Shown here: in pieces, positions 11,060 through 21,847 of the stretch
How positions within the stretch are numbered: position 1 is the stretch's first letter
How the letters are laid out: every line of letters begins with the position of its first letter
Assembly (NCBI GenBank): GCA_003614735.1
Contig: KZ992484.1
Span: 1 to 43,646, forward strand
From: Thamnocephalis sphaerospora
Taxonomy: Eukaryota > Zoopagomycota > Zoopagomycetes > Zoopagales > Sigmoideomycetaceae
Length of the DNA stretch: 43,646 nt
Direction: 5' to 3'
Translations under genes and position numbers: made by a program
Notes under the pieces: generated by a model
Database searches by the model: none
Told to the model about the DNA's origin: nothing
What the model saw: only the letters and a program-made list of their open reading frames with translations

Positions 11060-12829
11060 CTACCACGCTGCCTGGTCTGCAACGTCAGGCATAAAGTCAA
11101 ACCAGCGAATGCGCCGGACAAACGGCTTTTCATGTCTACTCTGCAGCGATTGAGCAAGCCTGTCGGATTCTTCTCTGTTGACAGAACGCACTGCTTTTTC
11201 CGGCTGGCATTCAGAAAGATAAACAGAAGAAAACATGGGTCCATCTGGAGACCCACTGTCAATAGGGTCACGAATTTTGCGTATTGTTGCGCCAATAAAC
11301 ATGTCGACCAAGTGAAAACTGCATCTGCCGTTGCGGTGAGCGCTTACCAGTGCCAGATCACCTAAAATACGCCTGATGCCACTGCCTTTTGGTAGGGTAT
11401 ATGAGGAGACAGCAGAGCCATCAGCAAAGCGTACTAATCTTATGTGCCAGTTACCTCCAGCATTGCGTTGATATCCTATTTTTAGCATGACAAAAAGTCG
11501 GCGGTGCGCCAATAACATGTGTTGAGCCAGTGACTTTGCGGACATCCAGCCATGCGAGAATACAAGTGGCTTGGCATGTATGTCAATATCTACTTTGGGT
11601 GGGCGAATAACGGCACAGCTCAGGCCTCTAATCTCAAGAACAAAGTGGCATGGTGTGCCATACTGGTATCCGCATATATATATATACTTCTTGTCAATCA
11701 TGCGCACAGCAAGGTCATTCAAGGGCATCTCTCGCTCGGTAACGTCGACGTAGTATCCAGCGTGTAACGTACAAATGCTGCTGTAAGCAGCGCCCTTGCC
11801 ATGCACGCCATTAGAAGTATCTGAATCCGTGCTGGTGCTAAATGTAACTTTTATCACCTTCCAGTACAGTCTATTCCGAGATCTACTGACGGCACAAATG
11901 GTGACGCAGTCTTTACGGCCTTCCATGATGCAAGCGTTCATGTAGCTTTGGTTAACAACCGACGCCCTTTCTGCTGCATCCTGGTTTTTATCAAGGGTTG
12001 GATCAATAACATATTCATCATAGTCAAATGCATCTAGTATTGTCAAGAGGCATGGCTGGTAAAATCCATCTGCGTCCAGCAGCAACCAGTTTGCAATGAT
12101 GTCAGTTTCCTCGACTTGACGTAAATTGTGACAGGCTAGTATCCAGCGACCATGCAGGTCTTCAATATAAACGCCAATTCCTATCTTTTTAGCAGAACCG
12201 CCTTTTAGTCGACGCGTCCAAATAGACGAATTTTGTAGTATTTCAGAACTGCGCAGCAAAATTGAATGGTTACTGACATGATGAACGGACATATTGGCCT
12301 GATTTGCAGAAGATACACCATCCAGCTGAATTAAATCCGGTGTACACACCGGGTTCGCCGTCATAGCTGGTACAGTATACGGCATCTCACTCCTAAAATC
12401 TTCAAGCAGTATTTCGTATGGAGTGAACCCGGAGCAAACCCAGTCCGTATTGTTGCTGTGCGCCTCGGGTACCAGACACGAACGTTGTATGCAGTTGCCC
12501 AGGCGCCAGTTCATTTCGGTCTGCCGGCGGGCCGCCAACGCATGCCTCCAGTTTATCTTTACATGCTCGATATCCACTCCAGCAGCCTGCGCAACTCGCA
12601 GTCGGTAAGAAGTCATCCAAAACGTCTCTGCAGCGTCTGTTGAAAACTTGGTGCAGTAGAGCCACCGCCAAAAACCCTGGGTGTTTGTAAAGACGCGCCA
12701 AAAAGCTCGGTTGACTGCGCAGAGATGCAGCGCGGTAGTCACATCGCTGTACATTGCTATTAGCAGCCACAGCTCTGGTGGCAACGGCGTAACCATTGCT
12801 AGCATAGTGCTGATTTGGTGGCTTGTCAT
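11060..12829 (-). CDS. F-box protein, intronless
   Basis: A single uninterrupted frame of 589 residues with its ATG at 12829. Residues about 15-60 read PLPPELWLLIAMYSDVTTAL, then LCAVNRAFWRVF, then FWRWLYC. This is the normal spacing of an F-box (LPxEl...i...l...L..v.r.w). F-box proteins bind Skp1 in SCF ubiquitin ligases and pick substrates with the rest of the chain. The remaining ~530 residues show no Leu-rich, WD40 or Kelch repeats that I can recognise, so the substrate is unknown. Local base composition is more AT-rich than in the neighbouring genes. The lack of introns is striking beside genes with 4-21 exons. The gene lies 276 bp downstream of, and on the same strand as, the pseudokinase gene. 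Confidence 0.88.
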   Translation of the reverse strand: MTSHQISTMLAMVTPLPPELWLLIAMYSDVTTALHLCAVNRAFWRVFTNTQGFWRWLYCTKFSTDAAETFWMTSYRLRVAQAAGVDIEHVKINWRHALAARRQTEMNWRLGNCIQRSCLVPEAHSNNTDWVCSGFTPYEILLEDFRSEMPYTVPAMTANPVCTPDLIQLDGVSSANQANMSVHHVSNHSILLRSSEILQNSSIWTRRLKGGSAKKIGIGVYIEDLHGRWILACHNLRQVEETDIIANWLLLDADGFYQPCLLTILDAFDYDEYVIDPTLDKNQDAAERASVVNQSYMNACIMEGRKDCVTICAVSRSRNRLYWKVIKVTFSTSTDSDTSNGVHGKGAAYSSICTLHAGYYVDVTEREMPLNDLAVRMIDKKYIYICGYQYGTPCHFVLEIRGLSCAVIRPPKVDIDIHAKPLVFSHGWMSAKSLAQHMLLAHRRLFVMLKIGYQRNAGGNWHIRLVRFADGSAVSSYTLPKGSGIRRILGDLALVSAHRNGRCSFHLVDMFIGATIRKIRDPIDSGSPDGPMFSSVYLSECQPEKAVRSVNREESDRLAQSLQSRHEKPFVRRIRWFDFMPDVADQAAW

Positions 12830-13105
12830 CGCGGTGTAGAGAGCAGGTCAAAAAGCAAAGCATGACGTATGCAATCTGCCCGGGTACCCACCGCTATCTA
12901 TCTAGCCTCGCATACTGTGTTACCCTTTGGTTCACCGCAAGTCCGCTAGAGCGGCAGCTGAAGCAACACAGCAAGCCATGGCGGCCTGAACCGCCAAATA
13001 GTGTGATGTGGCGTGTAGATTGTGTATTTATTACAAGCGAGCATAAAAGCATGTTATATCGCGCAGCCATGTGGCACAACCGTTCAATTCTCACGAAGGC
13101 TTGTA

Positions 13106-14486
13106 CTACATAGATACGTCTTTACCCTTGAGTCGGGGCGGCTCGGCCTGCCACCTAGGTGTCCCGATGATGGGCAGCTTCGACTTTAGCTTGTTCCATA
13201 CTTTCAGTAGGGCTGTGTTTGTTGGCGTGTATTCGATTGCATCGAGTATGCCGTCTAAAGCAATCTTTTCAGCGTAATGGCGGTTTTGAGGCTTGGGCGC
13301 CAGAAGCCACTCCATTTCGTGAAGCAGTAGCGTATTCTTTGTTTCGATCGGTGCGTACAGCTTGTCGCCGATTGTCGCTACTCGCACCATCGTTTCCTTC
13401 AGCTCCTTTGTGGGCACCGGAAGCACTGCTTTGTGCTTTTTGGAGTATGCAAAGCCGTAGGGCGGGTGACCGTTTGTCATAAAGTACAGCGTCGCGCCAA
13501 CCATCCACGCATCACGCTTGCGCTGATCTACTTTCGACTCGATAAAGTCCTCTGGCGGGGTAAAGTCCTTTGGCTTGACGATTGATGTTTGTGGTAAGTC
13601 TGTCAGAGACTGCGATCCTTCAAAGCCGGTAAGGACCAATTCAAGGGCGTCATTTCTATCGTTTGACCGAAAATAGATAGCTGCCATTGACGAGCGCGCC
13701 ATGTAAGACTACATAGAACGCTGTACAGGTATCAGGGCTACACCTACTGTCTGGATTGATATTGCCATGAGTGAAATTGCTCGTGTGCACAAAGTAGATT
13801 GCTGTGTACCAGTAACGTGAGCGTTGGCTTGCGATCGTAAACCATCAGCGCATTGAATGGCACCTACCAGAAGATAGTGTAGTAGCAAACTTGTATGTGA
13901 CAGCATCCCTTAGATACTCTGGTATCATGGATATATACTCGCGCAGGCTGTATCCTTTAATCACCTCCAGAATCAAGCAATGATAACCGTCATTTGCCTG
14001 GAATATGTCTAGTATTTCCGGCACAAACAAAACCTCCAGCGTGTGAAAGTTGTATTGGAGTTTCTAATCAAAGGGTCAGCACAGTTGCACACACGCTTGG
14101 TGCGCCAGATTTGAGCTTACTTGAAGTGCCATCACCTCGTTATTGTGCTGGTCCACATTTCGAGTGCATTTGAGCAAACCGTTCACGCCAGTGTAATCTA
14201 CAAGTGCCATGCGCAGTCCATTCTCTCCCTCAGGGTGCCATTTGATGACACGGATATCAGTTTGATTGAGCCAGCTGGCCTCACTGTCTGCTGATGCGGC
14301 AGGCTGCACTGGACTTGCAGATATCGCGTCATAGTTTGGCGGCATGCCGAAATGAGCTGGTGTTTGAAGCGATGCACTGCTGCTAGACGACGCGCCAGCC
14401 TGTGTCGGGCTCGCACAGGACAGATCGCTGCTTAGCAACACGGCTGCTGCTATGGCGAAAAGTGTGCGGACAAGGAGTGCGCGCAT
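13106..14486 (-). CDS. Predicted secreted protein-kinase-like protein, probable pseudokinase
   Basis: Four exons on the minus strand: 14486-14121, 14063-13868, 13801-13748 and 13680-13106. They give 1191 nt, or 396 residues. The N-terminus MRALLVRTLFAIAAAVLLSS followed by DLSCAS looks like a signal peptide. Kinase-fold landmarks follow in order: a beta3-like K (NGLLKCT), an alphaC-like NEVMALQ, a hinge-like CLILEVIKGYSLREY, a catalytic-loop position THGNINPDT where HRDxKxxN is expected, LTGFEG where DFG is expected, TPPEDF (APE) and DAWMVGATLYFMTNGHPPYG (subdomain IX). The catalytic Asp of HRD and the metal-binding Asp of DFG are both absent, so catalysis by the usual mechanism is unlikely. 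The Gly-rich loop is also not evident. An in-frame ATG upstream at 14801 exists but would bury the signal peptide. The role is unknown; a secreted binding or scaffold function is only inference. Confidence 0.8.
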
Positions 14487-15351
14487 GGCGAGTGGCTGTG
14501 GCACTGGACGGGGCGCTACTTGTATCGGTGACAATATCCGGAGGCAGGGCAGAGATGGACGTGGAAGACTCAAAGTATGTGGCGATGCAAAGTGTGATGG
14601 TGTGGCTGAGGCGAGAAGCTGGATAAGCGGGCGTGCTTTATCAGTACCGTTGCTCGCGGCCAGTTCACGGCAGATTTTCTGGACCGATGGCCCGGCGCCA
14701 GTTTCGCAAGACGTAAGAGTAACAGGTGCCATACGTGTATGTAAATAGCCACGAGGCGCAAACAATGCATGGGGCACTTTTGCGGCTCTATTTGGTTTCA
14801 TTGTTTGTGCAGCCCATGGCCCACGAAACCTACACTGTGTCTACGCCGTGTGATAAGTATGAAAGCATGACTGGATTACTGATAATGGTAAGAGCCATGT
14901 GTACGGGAGTTTGAGAAAAGATGCCGATGTTTTGAAATGCCACAGCGTGCGGCCCGGTTTACCGACGTAGACCGGGACAGTCGATGAGTACCGCCACCAC
15001 GGCAAGACCTCAATATTTCACCGTTGAGTGACAGCAGCATACAGCAGAGAATGCTTTTGGTGTACGCGCTATTAGAATATATGGTCGCGCAAGCGCAAGG
15101 AGATCGCTGCCATGTAGTCTTGATAGGGCAGCATGATGTACTCAAGACAGAAAGAGAGAATGTATACTGTTGCATTTGCTAAGGATGCGTTCGTTGTTAT
15201 ACTCGCCTATCAATGCAGATGGTGGGACAGCAAGTAGAGTGACATGTATGGTATGAAATATTTCCATCAGAATGGCGACAGTCTGCGCCAGCGGCTAACT
15301 TCAACGTTTGTTGTTGTTTTCATACGCGCAACGTGTAGCATTTCTTTCACC
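14487..15351. other. Divergent promoter interval
   Basis: About 865 bp between the start codons of the pseudokinase (minus) and the CENP-I gene (plus). No domain-bearing frame, repeat or RNA gene was recognised. Confidence 0.6.
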
Positions 15352-18300
15352 ATGACAGCCGTGTCAGAAACAGACGCTATGGCGAATGCGGGTAGGCACG
15401 CGCAGGAATGCTGTGACGTAGCAAAAGCTCGCACTTACGTGTAAACAACTGCCGCGACGGCGATGCATGTACGCTAGCGGCGACCGATGAGGCCATCACC
15501 AAATACGTGGAGGAATTCTGCCGAGGTATGCTTCTGCGGCACCTGTACTAGTCCAGCACGCTGCTGATACGCCGCGATAATGCCATTACGTGTTGCTGCA
15601 CAGTGGCCAGACTTACAGGTGGCCGCGCTCGAAAAATGACCGAGCATGTCAAAGCGCTGGACAAGCAAGCGGCCTTGCACGGTCTAAGCGAGGCAAACTT
15701 GAGCGCGCTTCTCGACCTCATTTTTACCGGAAGTGTTGGTGAGTAAGAAAGTCAAGCGCTTGGCTAAGCATCGGTCGAGTGACGCTAACAGTTTGTGTGC
15801 AGACGACACCACCAGTAAGCGGATAGTCAAGCTGCTGTTTCCTCGTCATCGCGTCCCTTTGGATGCGGCTGTGCGGATTGCCAGCTTTTTAAGCACGTCG
15901 CAGGCGCGCACCGTGCAGGCAAGTAACAAACAGTGTGCACCGTCATTAGAGTGTATAGATGTACTCATACAATGAGGCACGGTGTAGGTTGCCCTACTCA
16001 AATGGCTGGTGTTAGTGTACGAGGTCATTGAAGATCGCAGCAGCGTGCGAAAGCTATACGGCATATTCTTTCATTTTCTGGTGTACGAAACACTTCGGTG
16101 CGTATGCTGGCATTTAGGCCAGGCTGCTGGTGTGCACAGGTACTCACACGGCAGCGCGTCACATCCGCCGCCATTTAGGCCTAGTCTATGCCACTTGCTC
16201 TACTATCTCACCAACCGGAGCAATGTACTGCCATTTCGAGTGAGAAAGCTGTGTGTGCTGCGTGTTTGCTGCACTTTCTCCTGGATGGCTAACGTGGAAT
16301 CATGCTGTCACACATAGCCTAGAGCTGCAACGGCGATTTGGTGGCGATAGCAATATACACGGCCTACTTTCGGTGTATAAATGCTACCAGCCTTCCGTAG
16401 TGCTGTCTCAGACTGAGCCAGGCCACTCAAAAGTATTCAGGGTATGCGTGCACTGGCGGCTGGTTAAGCGCGCGGTGACTTGACGGCTAAGCGCTAAAAC
16501 GCGTAGAGTCCGGACGCAAATTGGGAGGAGCGGTTTCGTCAGCTGCAGGCACGCTGGAAGGATACGCTCGCGCCGCCTGATCCATTTATGCCGCTGCCTT
16601 TGGATATCGTGCTAGCGGTGTGTACCTATCACAATCTGATAGGGGTACATCGCTGACTAGTCACTTGTTGTGTCGCCCATGCCAGGGCAAGCGTCGCAAA
16701 ACAGGCCAGATAATGGTGCCGGAAACGCGATCCGACAAAACTGCTCGGGTGGGTAGCAGAAGGTCAAAGCAATATTACCTTGGCTAAAATTTGCTGACGT
16801 ATGCATGGCGAGCAGCGGAAAATTATGGCCACAGAGATCAGTTCATTTGACGAGTTGCTGGACAAAATCGATCGCCTGGAACTTCCGGATCAAATGGCCT
16901 CTGTACTGAACAACCGTGTTTTGCAGCATTTGGTAGCCTGCGACGCAAAAGGTGAGCGACAGTGATTCCATGGCGTAAAATAGCATCATGGAACAATACC
17001 TGCTTACCAGACTGCTTTGCATGCATCCAATGACAGGCACGACCATGGCGCGCATCAGTCACTGGCTCAGCCAATGCCTTACCGACGCGTACTGCTGGAA
17101 GCGGGGGACACCAGAGGGAAGTGCGCGGATGCGCGAACTGTTGCTCAAGGCGCTGAGTTTTACAGAATTCACAAAGGTGCGTGGCAGGCGACGCACCAAC
17201 ATCATGTGCATGCCATCCTGACCACCTGCCTTTCTGTGTTAAACACTGTCGTGCTGGCGAGCAGGAGCTTTTACCGGCCATTTCAGAGTTTCTTATCCTG
17301 GTCTTGACAGGATGGAATGGCTACGAAAACAGCGACATTATTTTCCGCTTGCTGTCGTACACATCGATAAGAGAGTACAGATGTAGGTGTCGACCGGCGC
17401 ACACAGCACCGTCGATAGTGTACTGATGGTCTAGCATGCTGCTCAGTCCTGAACAAGTTCTACTTTACACCGCTATCTCAACTATTCTACGTGGCTACCC
17501 CCGAGTGGAAGGTGACGTGCTCATGATGTGGTCGTATCTTATGCACGCTAACCCTTTGCATCATTGTAGGCCATGCTTATCAGCTGCTACACTCAAATTC
17601 TGCGACGATGGGCAAAGATTGACTGGGAGGGGTATATGAACAAGGCGGCAAAAGACTTGCAGCAATTGAGAAAGGCAACTGCCAGCAAAGCACTTGACCC
17701 TGATGAGCGGCAAGTTACAAGTGTGCGGCGTATGCTGCCTGACAAGCTGCTGACCAGCGCGCCCGTGTAGATTCGTACCCAGAGAGTTTTCCTACCACCT
17801 CACCTTGTGCTTGCCAACGACTATTGATCCGCTGCGAACTGTACGCGCATTCATCGAATACGTTATGCGTCTCGCGCAAAACGCACTGCAGGCAGGTGAT
17901 GCTATGAGCCTAGACGGCAAGGTTTAACGCCTGTTATGCTGCTAATCAATTCCACTCGCCAGACGACAAATGACCATCTTTCCGTGCAGCATGCTGTGCT
18001 TTCCTTTTACGAGCTGGTAAGCAGCAGCGAAAACGGGTGCTTGGCTATACCGTTTTTGAAGGCCAATCTGTGCTGCCTACCTGCGGCAAAATGTAGACGT
18101 CTATGCTTTTCCCAACATACGGCCTGCCCATGTTTGTCACGCCAAGCGCCACAACACTCTACCGCTGCTTTTTGGCAAACAACGCCGCGATTCTTTCGCG
18201 CACGCTAGGCGTAATGGCGTGGTAAGGATACTGGGCCAGCAACGTGTCATGTTGTGTTTGCGCGCTTACAATGTTGCCTGGCAACCAGCTATCGACACAG

Positions 18301-19105
18301 TCTTGCAATAGCACGGAACCACTCAAAACTGCGCCAGTGGAGAAACAAGGTTTATTGGAAGCACATTCAAGCCGTCATAATTCCCCAAAACGCCGACGAC
18401 TTTGACAGGCTATGCACCAACCTGGAGCATACTCTCTGGAATGCAGCGGCCGACAAGAGTGCAGTTTTCTTTGGCATGCCAGTGTATGTGTATGTGTGCG
18501 TACAGGCCGGGCTGCCGTTCGCACTGACGTATTCTGCGCTTGTCCTATTTGCTTTTAGCGAGATGTGCAGTCGCATCGAGAATATTTGCAGTGGAATCAA
18601 GAAAAAGCCGGGAGACGCATTATTCCTCACGCAGCTGGCATCGCTCAGCTCACTCACGTATGAGCATTGCTGTGTAGGTGCAATGCGGCATGTGCGCAGC
18701 TATGCTGCGCCCCTGCTAACTGTAGCATGCCGTTTCTAGCTACTACAGCGCGAGGCGCTGCTGATTAAGCGCACACCCAACTGTCCCTTGCATCTGGCGG
18801 ATGCAGACAGCGTCATCAAGGTTGGTGCATGTGCACAGTACTTGCTTTGTTTCCTTGTGCCGGCGCCTAACAACCACCAAACCACGCTTGTTTAGCTTCG
18901 CAGCAGTGTCAAGTTTGCCCACAACGACTTTCGCCCATTGTTAGTCATGTATCTAAAGAAGCAGGGACTGGAGGGTCTTTGGCGGTTTATGCGAGTCAGC
19001 CAGCGACAGTCCTTCACGCGTCTCGCTCGCGATATCGGCAGCAATGTGGTGACTGGCGTGACCGCGGCCGACCTCCTGGGCGAGCCAAAGCCGCTCAGTC
19101 CCTGA
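15352..19105 (+). CDS. Centromere protein I / Mis6 (CCAN inner kinetochore subunit)
   Basis: 21 exons: 15352-15391, 15478-15525, 15619-15738, 15803-15918, 15988-16097, 16179-16250, 16318-16441, 16507-16617, 16686-16748, 16816-16951, 17037-17176, 17265-17382, 17447-17511, 17570-17720, 17785-17921, 17990-18016, 18097-18221, 18289-18483, 18559-18673, 18740-18820 and 18896-19105. They total 2304 nt, or 767 residues, close to vertebrate CENP-I. Family hallmarks are VALLKWLVLVYE and YETLR joined to PSLCHLLYYLTNRSNVLPFR. RKL-LELQRRFGGDSN, LLSVYKCYQP, then ISSFDELLDKIDRLELPDQ and FLNKFYFTPLSQLFY follow. The family sits at centromeric chromatin and helps load or hold CENP-A and outer kinetochore parts. 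The fourth intron has a GC donor (CAG|GCAAGT). The least certain junctions are 17720/17785 and 18221/18289. No single frame is long, so simple gene finders would miss it. Confidence 0.85.
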
Positions 19106-19800
19106 CCAGCGCGGTGTGCTGCCTCTTTGAGCGAGTGGACTGATTAAAATGTGCGTGTGTTTACTGTCTGTGTGGTCTGTGTTGGCGGCGAAGCCTGATT
19201 GGCCTATCGGACTCTGACGAGTTCACCTGGCCATTCGGCATCCTCTCCACCTCGTGCCTTTCCATCGCCATCTATCGCCGTATTTGCGCCGCTGTAGCTT
19301 TCCACCGTCTATTCTCTCATTTGTGAGTGTGCCAATTGGATGGGCGAGCGGGCGGGCGAACGGATAGATGGATGGACGGATGGATGGACGGATGGATGGA
19401 TGCATACGCAGGCCGCGTGTCCACGGCGATGGATGCGGCGCAGACCAGCCTGACCGCAAACATGGACGGACCAACCCACCTGATGACGGGCGGACGGGCG
19501 CTATAGCAGGAGATGACGTGCGCAAATAGGCGCTGTAGTTGCTAGACTGGAGCGTAGATTGCGACGACGCTATAGGAGAGCGCGTCATCTATGCAGCATC
19601 GTCCTGGCAATACCATCTACGCGTATGCCGGAGACTAGAGATGCACTTTGGCCCGTCCAACGTCCGTCCACGACTGCAGCTGCTTGCTTGTAGACTGGGA
19701 TGCTGCATCGCGCATTCTCTCTCGGGCGTAAAGAGCGGATATCACACGTGTATCATTGCTGACGCGTCTTCCTGTCTGTGCCTACACACGGCTACAGACC
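19106..19800. other. Intergenic interval with GGAT/GGAC minisatellite
   Basis: Spacer and likely promoter of the NAC-alpha gene. It contains a run of GGAT/GGAC 4-mers at about 19364-19402. No supported coding. Confidence 0.6.
19364..19402 (+). repeat. Imperfect GGAT/GGAC tetranucleotide microsatellite
   Basis: Alternating ATGGATGGACGG-type units in non-coding DNA upstream of NAC-alpha. A shorter, related GGAT run lies inside the candidate intron near 34868-34890. Confidence 0.8.
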
Positions 19801-20630
19801 ATGACCGACGTCGAACAGAAGCAGGTCCCGGAGGCCACCATCGAGGAGATCCCGAGCGATCACGAGACGGCCGAGGAGCACGGCCACGATCACGACCACC
19901 ACGGTCACGATCACGGTCATATCCACGCTTCGGCGCAGAGCCGTGGCGAGAAGAAGGCGCGCAAGGCCATGGCCAAGCTTGGCCTGAAGCCGGTGCCGGG
20001 CATTACCCGTGTGGTGCTCCGCCGCCCGCGCAACGTACGTACTTGGCCTGCCAACCCGCATGCCTGCCGTGTCTGCAGGCGCTAGCAGTCTTGATGGCCG
20101 ATCAGGTGGTTCAACCAGCGCTAACCTGTTGGTGCGTGCGGCACATGGTAGATCCACTTTGTGGTCACCCAGCCGGATGTCTACAAGAGCGTCAACTCGG
20201 ACACCTACATCATCTTTGGCGAGGCCAAGGTCGAGGACATGAACGCCCAGGCCCAGGCCATGGCCGCTGAGCAGATGCGCATGGCCCAGGAAGCCGCCGA
20301 GCAGGCTGCCCCGGATGCCGGTGCCGCTCCGGTCGAGGAGGAGGAAGACGATGAGGAGGTCGATGCCAGCGGTCTGGAGGAGAAGGACATTAGCCTGGTC
20401 ATGACCCAGGCTAACGTGAAGCGCTCGAAGGCCGTCAAGGCGCTGCGCAACAACGAGAACGACATTGTCAACGCCATCATGGTAAGTGCACGCGATGGTA
20501 GTGACGCCGACAGAAGAGGCAAAATAATGGCCCATGTGGCGCTCGACGGGCGGTACCGTTTCGGCTTGGTTGCTCACACGCATGGCGCGTCGTTGCTGCC
20601 TTGTGCACGCTTTAGGAGCTCACCATCTAA
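19801..20630 (+). CDS. EGD2: Nascent polypeptide-associated complex subunit alpha
   Basis: Three exons: 19801-20034, 20152-20481 and 20616-20630. They give 192 residues, all at phase 0. The NAC domain is seen in [20 protein letters not shown] and VLRRPRN joined to [13 protein letters not shown], then [11 protein letters not shown]. The C-terminal UBA-like segment is [20 protein letters not shown], then [11 protein letters not shown], with the last four residues ELTI supplied by a 15-nt final exon. NAC binds ribosomes with the beta subunit and shields nascent chains in the cytosol. The N-terminus holds an unusual His/Asp block ([16 protein letters not shown]), which resembles metal-binding His stretches and is not part of the core family. 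The start at 19801 follows an AGACC context and leaves a normal acidic leader. Confidence 0.96.
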
Positions 20631-21847
20631 AAGGACGCTGCTGTCTGATGTCGGTCCACGCTGTGCGGCGTGCCAGGCGGCGCCTGTTTGCTTAAGCGCG
20701 CCAGCTTGGTCGTTGTCTGCCGTTGTGCACACACCAATAAACCTCGCCAGAAACCCGCGCGTTTGGCTGTGTGCTGCTACATGTTGCGGAGTGCCAAACG
20801 ACTACCATCCACGGCGGGTGGCCAGCCGTTTGTTGTGTCCTCGCGTCACCAAGCCTGCTGCGGTCCGTGCGGCAGCGTGCCATGGCGACCTGCCCTGGTG
20901 AATGCGCTCTATGCTGCAAACATGTGTGTACGACGATGGTGATGGTCGGGTCAGCTAGATAAGCGCTTGCATGGTGGAGACCAGTTTACGGCACCATGAA
21001 TCCGCTTTTTTGGCCAGAGTGTGGCCGAGCCGAGTCCACACGCTGCGCTCACATTTTGGTCACGTCGACCACGTCTGCGCCCTCCTTTGCTCTCTTCCTC
21101 CTCCTTCCACGACGCTGGCAACGTTCTAAGCTGCCGTTGCGGCAACAGTCTGTCTCGCAAACTCAAATATCCTTTGTCAGCGCTCTGGCCTTGTGCCAAA
21201 AGAGATTTCGGTTCTTTGGTCGCCCACCTGTCGCTGTGCGCTTTCCATGCGCTGCTCGCCTACTACTGCAGCACACGCCGATAGTCGCCGTCGACACGGC
21301 CAACCACGCCACTAGATTCTTCTCCTTAGACGAGCGCACCGTTCAGCGCGCGTCGCGTTGCTTCCTTCGCCTCCGACGCTGGTGTGGCGCTTGGCCCGTC
21401 CGTCTTTATTTGCCCATCCTGTCGGCTGCCGCCACGGCCTCTGCCACCTCCATCCCTACAACAGTCGTTACGAGGCCTGCCATTGCTGTTGTAGCGCTTA
21501 TTTGTTTTCCTCCTGTTCCACGCTGGCCCACTGTCCAGGTGTATTCGCCCTGCCTGCCGCTGTCCAGACACGGCCGGCAAATTCTTTTTCACTTTCCGCC
21601 GAGTCCGCTTAAAATTACACGCTTCGACCGCGAACGCTTCCGCGCCTCGGCTACCACTCTTTCCTTCTTTGCATACACACGCACAGCGACGACGGGCTGC
21701 AGTGTGCTCTCTTTCTGTCACATTAGTCGTCGGGACGTGCAGCGTTTGCTTGCCCAAACAGCCTTTGCTATTTGAGTAAGCTTTGAGCGGTGCGCGCACG
21801 CGTCGTTTTCCGCTTCGCCTTGCCGTAGTTCCGCCGGTTGGCCGGAC
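20631..21847. other. Intergenic interval
   Basis: About 1.2 kb between NAC-alpha and the C2H2 gene. It becomes pyrimidine-rich toward 21848, as at other promoters in this window. Overlapping frames on both strands show no domain. Confidence 0.6.

Noticed and set aside
14487-14801. Upstream in-frame extension of the pseudokinase to ATG 14801
   Set aside because: It would add 105 low-complexity residues ahead of a good signal peptide. The internal ATG 14486 is the more likely start.
18482-18505. Possible 24-nt intron in CENP-I (GTGTAT...TACAG)
   Set aside because: It is too short to splice. A 75-nt intron with donor GTATGT at 18484 and acceptor TTTTAG at 18558 keeps the frame.
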